Shown: piece by piece, positions 32,338 through 34,909 of the stretch | Position numbering within the stretch: the first letter of the stretch is position 1 | Layout of the letters: each line of letters begins with the position of its first letter | From: Negativibacillus sp. | Lineage (GTDB): Bacteria > Bacillota > Clostridia > Oscillospirales > Ruminococcaceae | Direction: 5' to 3' | DNA length: 34,909 bases | NCBI GenBank assembly: GCA_020024325.1 | Contig: JAHHTY010000015.1 | Span: forward strand, 1-34,909 | Program-made: the position numbers and the translations under genes | The notes under the pieces: generated by a model | Seen by the model: the letters and a program-made list of their open reading frames with translations, nothing else | Database searches by the model: none | What the model was told of the DNA's origin: nothing

Positions 32338-32371
32338 ATTATAGCAAAAAGGAGTAGGTTGCTCTACCAAC
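32338..32371 (-). promoter_or_regulatory. Extended -10 promoter with inverted repeat before the XRE gene
   Basis: On the minus strand TGCTATAAT is an extended -10 (32338-32346). The -35 region is poor but contains GTTG-N6-CAAC (32358-32371), a possible operator. The spacing fits repression or activation by a dimer. Confidence 0.4.
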
Positions 32372-32851
32372 TATCATGCTACTTTTCGTTACATGGGCAA
32401 CAATTTTGCTTTTCAGGATGTTAGATAAATAAATTCTAGCATGATTTTATGAATAAATCTATTCCTTATTAACCTGTATCTGCGTCATTCTTTCTGTCAA
32501 ACGGGTTTTCTATCCGCTATTTTTGCCACACATGTCGTTTGGGTCGGTTGTCTATTTCTTTATCATGAAAGGTCAGTTTTGGGTGCAGAAAATTTTGTAG
32601 CATGACTGTGTTTACCTCTTGGATATTGCTGTCTTTTCTGCCTGTTTCTCTTTTTGCTCTGTCAGCGTAACAATGCGTACTGAGAAGATTAAGTGATATC
32701 GGTTTAGGTGCAACCGTTACATCAAGCAAAATTCAGATTTCGGAAATAATCTCCAATGTAATTTTAGGAAAACGACATCGTTAGCAAAAAGATTATCAAG
32801 ACTTTCGGTGTATGAAATTATGAATTTGAAGATTGTCACAGCTTTATATAT
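32372..32851. other. Gene-poor stretch, probably decayed accessory DNA
   Basis: No supported gene. A minus-strand frame at 32517-32729 (70 codons) has a basic C-terminus (LTFHDKEIDNRPKRHVWQK) but no ribosome site or recognised family; it could be a remnant of a mobile-element gene. No terminal repeats or transposase were found. Confidence 0.4.
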
Positions 32852-32852
32852 T

Positions 32853-32920
32853 GAGATAAATATATCTCTTTTTACTTGACAGCTTATTTTTATTATGATA
32901 TATTTATCTCATAAAGAGAT
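32853..32920 (+). promoter_or_regulatory. Consensus promoter flanked by GAGATA/TATCTC palindromes
   Basis: TTGACA (32876-32881), 17 bases, TATATT (32899-32904) is a near-consensus promoter 48 bases before the DUF3796 start. An inverted repeat GAGATA-AATA-TATCTC (32853-32868) lies 7 bases upstream of the -35, and a second, ATCTC-ATAAA-GAGAT extended by outer ATATA/TATAT (32906-32920 core), lies just after the -10. Matching half-sites on both sides suggest a cooperative operator, probably for the XRE repressor encoded second in this unit. Confidence 0.68.
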
Positions 32921-32951
32921 GTATATATCACATTTAAATGGAGGTTTTATT

Positions 32952-33617
32952 ATGAAAAAGAAAGCAAAATTCTTGATTGCCTGGGGAATTTTTTGTGTTC
33001 TGCTTTTACTTGCTTCATCGTGGTATGCTGTCACCTTTAACGATTCTCGTCTGGTTGTTCCAATGGACTTTGAACGATACACATTTCAGCTCAAAGATCT
33101 GCCGATGATCCTTTCGATTTTCCTTACCTGTATTTATGGAATTACCTTATTTGTAACACTTATATCCAATATCTGCAAAAAGACGCGGCAAACCGAAAGA
33201 ACGCATCAGACACGCAGTCTTAATCCTAAGCTTGGCTATTTGGGCTTTTTGGGGCTTCTTGGATTCAGCGGTTTTTGGACATATTCCATTGACGGAAGTG
33301 TTTTCCCTTTCACATTTTTCCTTTTCTTTGGTTTCTTTGGATTTTACTATGAGGGAAAAATGTCCGGGACCTTTATGGATGAACGTTTTTTAGAAAACGC
33401 AGCCAAAGCCAATTTGAAAGCATCCAATATTACACTCTCGATTATTTTTCTGGCTTTCCTCATTCTTTGCCAGAGAAAACTGTTTGGAAGTCTGGAATAC
33501 ACGTTGATTGCTGTTATTATAACTTTATCCATCGCTTTTGCATTAAGAATTTTTCTCTCAGAATACTTACTTTATCGCTATGACCATGATGAGCAAGCAG
33601 GTGAAAGTGAGGATTAG
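32952..33617 (+). CDS. DUF3796 family membrane protein
   Basis: The 221-residue membrane protein resembles the uncharacterised DUF3796 family. The signature is the aromatic/glycine segment NPKLGYLGFLGLLGFSGFW followed by FPFTFFLFFGFFGFYYEGKMSGTFMDERF. About six hydrophobic helices are visible, starting with FLIAWGIFCVLLLLASSWY. I chose the ATG at 32952 because GGAGG lies 7 bases before it; the longer frame from 32895 overlaps the promoter. It is followed after 3 bases by a small XRE gene, the common arrangement for this family. The function is unknown; a membrane partner or target of the regulator is possible. Confidence 0.82.
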   Translation: MKKKAKFLIAWGIFCVLLLLASSWYAVTFNDSRLVVPMDFERYTFQLKDLPMILSIFLTCIYGITLFVTLISNICKKTRQTERTHQTRSLNPKLGYLGFLGLLGFSGFWTYSIDGSVFPFTFFLFFGFFGFYYEGKMSGTFMDERFLENAAKANLKASNITLSIIFLAFLILCQRKLFGSLEYTLIAVIITLSIAFALRIFLSEYLLYRYDHDEQAGESED

Positions 33618-33620
33618 AGT

Positions 33621-33821
33621 ATGGCAGAGTTTGAATGCAGATTAAAAAAATACCGACAATTAAAAGGCTTGACACAGGAGCAATTAGCCCAAAAGGTTGG
33701 GGTTCGTCGGGAAACTATTATGCGACTGGAAAAAGCACAGTATAATCCATCATTAAAATTGGCGATTGATATTTCGCGAATTGTAGAAGCTCCAATTGAA
33801 GAAATCTTCATTTTTGAATGA
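33621..33821 (+). CDS. Small XRE-family transcriptional regulator
   Basis: The 66-residue protein is a bare helix-turn-helix of the Cro/C1 type: LKKYRQLKGLTQEQLAQKVGVRRETIMRLEKAQYNPSLKLA, then the conserved tail IEEIFIFE. This length and tail are typical of the stand-alone regulators paired with small membrane proteins in Firmicutes. It begins 3 bases after the DUF3796 stop, so both are cotranscribed and likely autoregulated through the palindromes at 32853-32920. Its ribosome site lies within the end of the upstream gene (GTGAGGATTAGAGT). Confidence 0.9.
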   Translation: MAEFECRLKKYRQLKGLTQEQLAQKVGVRRETIMRLEKAQYNPSLKLAIDISRIVEAPIEEIFIFE

Positions 33822-33853
33822 GTTAATTTTATTTTATACAGCAGCAACACCAT

Positions 33854-33885
33854 AAAGCAGGAAATCAGAAACGGTTCCCTGCTTT
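33854..33885 (+). terminator. Terminator after DUF3796-XRE unit
   Basis: AAAGCAGG pairs with CCTGCTTT (8 bp) around a 16-base loop, followed by TCTTTTAC. It lies 32 bases after the XRE stop. Confidence 0.75.
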
Positions 33886-34170
33886 TCTTTTACGCAAAAT
33901 AATCCTTTCATTAAGTATGGAAAGTCGGATGCCTCTATTCCCTGTTTTCATCACAAAGTAATCATCCTTAACCTGTAAAGGGGCAGGTGTTTGTTTTTTA
34001 AACAAGACCGTATTGCTCTATTTCATAAAAAATACTGTGTTATAGCCTAATAGTCAATCAGCGGTTTTAAGAGTTAGCGTTACCATACTATGTGTGATTG
34101 AAAAAATTATGAATTTATGATAAGCTTTATAAGCGGAAACTTGCAATTTCTTTTCTGAATATTTCATATA
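33886..34170. other. Intergenic stretch before methyltransferase-like gene
   Basis: No gene seen. TTGAAA at 34098-34103, 17 bases, TAAGCT may be the promoter of the following gene; its -10 is weak. Bases 34097-34117 are identical to the complement of 30600-30620 near the apbE promoter. Confidence 0.4.
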
Positions 34171-34186
34171 TGGAGGGTAACTTTTG

Positions 34187-34750
34187 ATGGTCACGATTCA
34201 AATTGCAGCACTTATTGTCATTATAATATTTTATATTGCATATTTTTCAAAAATGCTTCTGCAACATCGCCAAGGTATCCGGACCAATCAAATCGGTAAA
34301 GGCAATAAACCTAAAAAGATACTGCTTATCGAAACACTTATGAAAATATCCAGTTATACCATTATTCCCATAGAAGTTATTAGTATTATTCGGAAACCTT
34401 CGGATTGTTGGATTGGAATCGTTATCGCTTTGCTCGGTGTTTTCATTTTCATTATTGCAATGTGGACAATGCAGGATAGTTGGAGAGCAGGTATTCCTGA
34501 AAAGGATAAAACGACACTTATTAAATCAGGAATATATCGTTGGAGCAGAAATCCCGCCTTTCTTGGTTTTGATCTTATGTATCTTGGATTGTTAATTTCC
34601 TTTTTCAATGTTATTCATTTACTTTTTGTGCTTTATGCAGTTATAATGTTACATTTACAAATTCTTCAAGAAGAACAATTTTTAACAGATTCTTTTGGTG
34701 AGGAATACACAACATACAAGCAACATACAGGACGATATTTTATCATCTGA
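34187..34750 (+). CDS. Isoprenylcysteine methyltransferase-like membrane protein
   Basis: The 187-residue membrane protein belongs to the ICMT/PEMT-like methyltransferase superfamily, which in bacteria includes phospholipid and uncharacterised methyltransferases. The C-terminal signature is clear: GIYRWSRNPAFLGFDLMYLG, the SAM-binding segment near residue 120, followed by EEQFLTDSFGEEYTTYKQHTGRYF. Four to five hydrophobic helices are visible. GGAGGG lies 9 bases before the ATG at 34187 and 6 before the TTG at 34184, so either may start it. Substrate cannot be read from sequence; bacteria lack prenylated CaaX proteins, so a lipid or small-molecule substrate is more likely. Confidence 0.82.
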   Translation: MVTIQIAALIVIIIFYIAYFSKMLLQHRQGIRTNQIGKGNKPKKILLIETLMKISSYTIIPIEVISIIRKPSDCWIGIVIALLGVFIFIIAMWTMQDSWRAGIPEKDKTTLIKSGIYRWSRNPAFLGFDLMYLGLLISFFNVIHLLFVLYAVIMLHLQILQEEQFLTDSFGEEYTTYKQHTGRYFII

Positions 34751-34766
34751 GTTATCGTTACAATTT

Positions 34767-34800
34767 AAGCGGTCATGATTTCTATCATGACCGCTTTTCT
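34767..34800 (+). terminator. Terminator after methyltransferase-like gene
   Basis: A 12-bp perfect stem AAGCGGTCATGA/TCATGACCGCTT with a 6-base loop is followed by TTCT. It begins 17 bases after the stop codon. Confidence 0.85.
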
Positions 34801-34822
34801 CTACCCTTTTTATACTTTAAAA

Positions 34823-34909
34823 TTACATCCTTACATCCATTGAAGGAATCTTGCTGTTACTTGTAATCACTTTCTTTCCTGCATCCTTTGTCCCCCGCAA
34901 AAAGGATTT
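34823..34909 (-). CDS. C-terminal end of an unidentified gene entering from the right
   Basis: A minus-strand frame is open from the right edge to the TAA at 34823-34825, giving 28 residues. It contains FLRGTKDAGKKVITSNSKIP and ends SMDVRM. The composition is protein-like (Lys, Gly, Ser, polar) and unlike the surrounding AT-rich noncoding DNA. I do not recognise the family. With so short a piece a chance frame is possible. Confidence 0.4.
   Translation of the reverse strand, partial: KSFLRGTKDAGKKVITSNSKIPSMDVRM

Noticed and set aside
32517..32729. 70-codon minus-strand frame with a basic C-terminus
   Set aside because: No ribosome site, no recognised family and AT-rich surroundings; kept only as a possible remnant in the gap note.
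1..34909. CRISPR arrays, tRNA or rRNA genes, complete insertion sequences
   Set aside because: No regularly spaced direct repeats, no tRNA-like cloverleaf with a CCA-adjacent arm, no rRNA core sequence and no transposase were recognised.

Overview
The window reads as chromosomal DNA from a low-GC Gram-positive anaerobe of the class Clostridia, most likely the Oscillospirales/Ruminococcaceae side. The genus is an inference. The evidence is the Firmicutes nusB-xseAB-ispA-dxs-tlyA-argR-recN gene order, a six-subunit Rnf complex, DUF6506, the Gx transporter family, AGGAGG-type ribosome sites and AT-rich intergenic DNA with sigma-A-like promoters. No rRNA, tRNA, CRISPR array or complete insertion sequence was recognised.

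Region 1 (1-10.66 kb, all minus strand) is a long operon read right to left: Asp23/Gls24 protein, nusB, a TsaD/Kae1 paralogue, xseA, xseB, ispA, a DUF212 membrane protein, dxs, tlyA, nadK, argR and recN, which is cut by the left edge. Gaps are short or overlapping. A TTGTAA-17-TATAAT promoter lies ahead of the Asp23 gene. The set combines isoprenoid precursor synthesis (dxs, ispA), DNA repair (xseAB, recN), NADP supply, arginine control and rRNA modification.

Region 2 (10.66-17.5 kb) is a set of single genes: an orphan M56 (BlaR1-like) membrane metallopeptidase with a palindrome filling its promoter spacer, a secreted Amidase_3 cell-wall hydrolase, two YitT-family membrane proteins flanking a small zinc-ribbon membrane protein, and a DUF6506 protein. 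Most are bounded by clear hairpin terminators.

Region 3 (17.8-23.7 kb, plus strand) holds a membrane-anchored CbiK-like chelatase, an M17 leucyl aminopeptidase, CutC, and an 861-residue transglutaminase-like protein. The last appears to carry a second, catalytically dead transglutaminase-like segment and a Cys-less thioredoxin-like C-terminus.

Region 4 (23.8-30.6 kb, minus strand) is an energy-conservation operon, apbE - Gx transporter - rnfC-D-G-E-A-B. ApbE attaches the FMN groups to RnfD and RnfG, so maturation enzyme and complex are made together. A bidirectional terminator separates it from region 3.

Region 5 (30.6-34.9 kb) is gene-poor and looks accessory: a lipoprotein, a membrane-anchored XRE regulator, a DUF3796 membrane protein plus XRE repressor pair behind a promoter flanked by GAGATA/TATCTC palindromes, an isoprenylcysteine-methyltransferase-like protein, and the C-terminal end of a gene entering from the right. 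The strongest leads are the transglutaminase protein, the TsaD paralogue in the nusB operon, the solitary anchored chelatase, the Cys-rich tail of RnfE and the XRE/DUF3796 operator array. No wholly new multi-gene system is evident.
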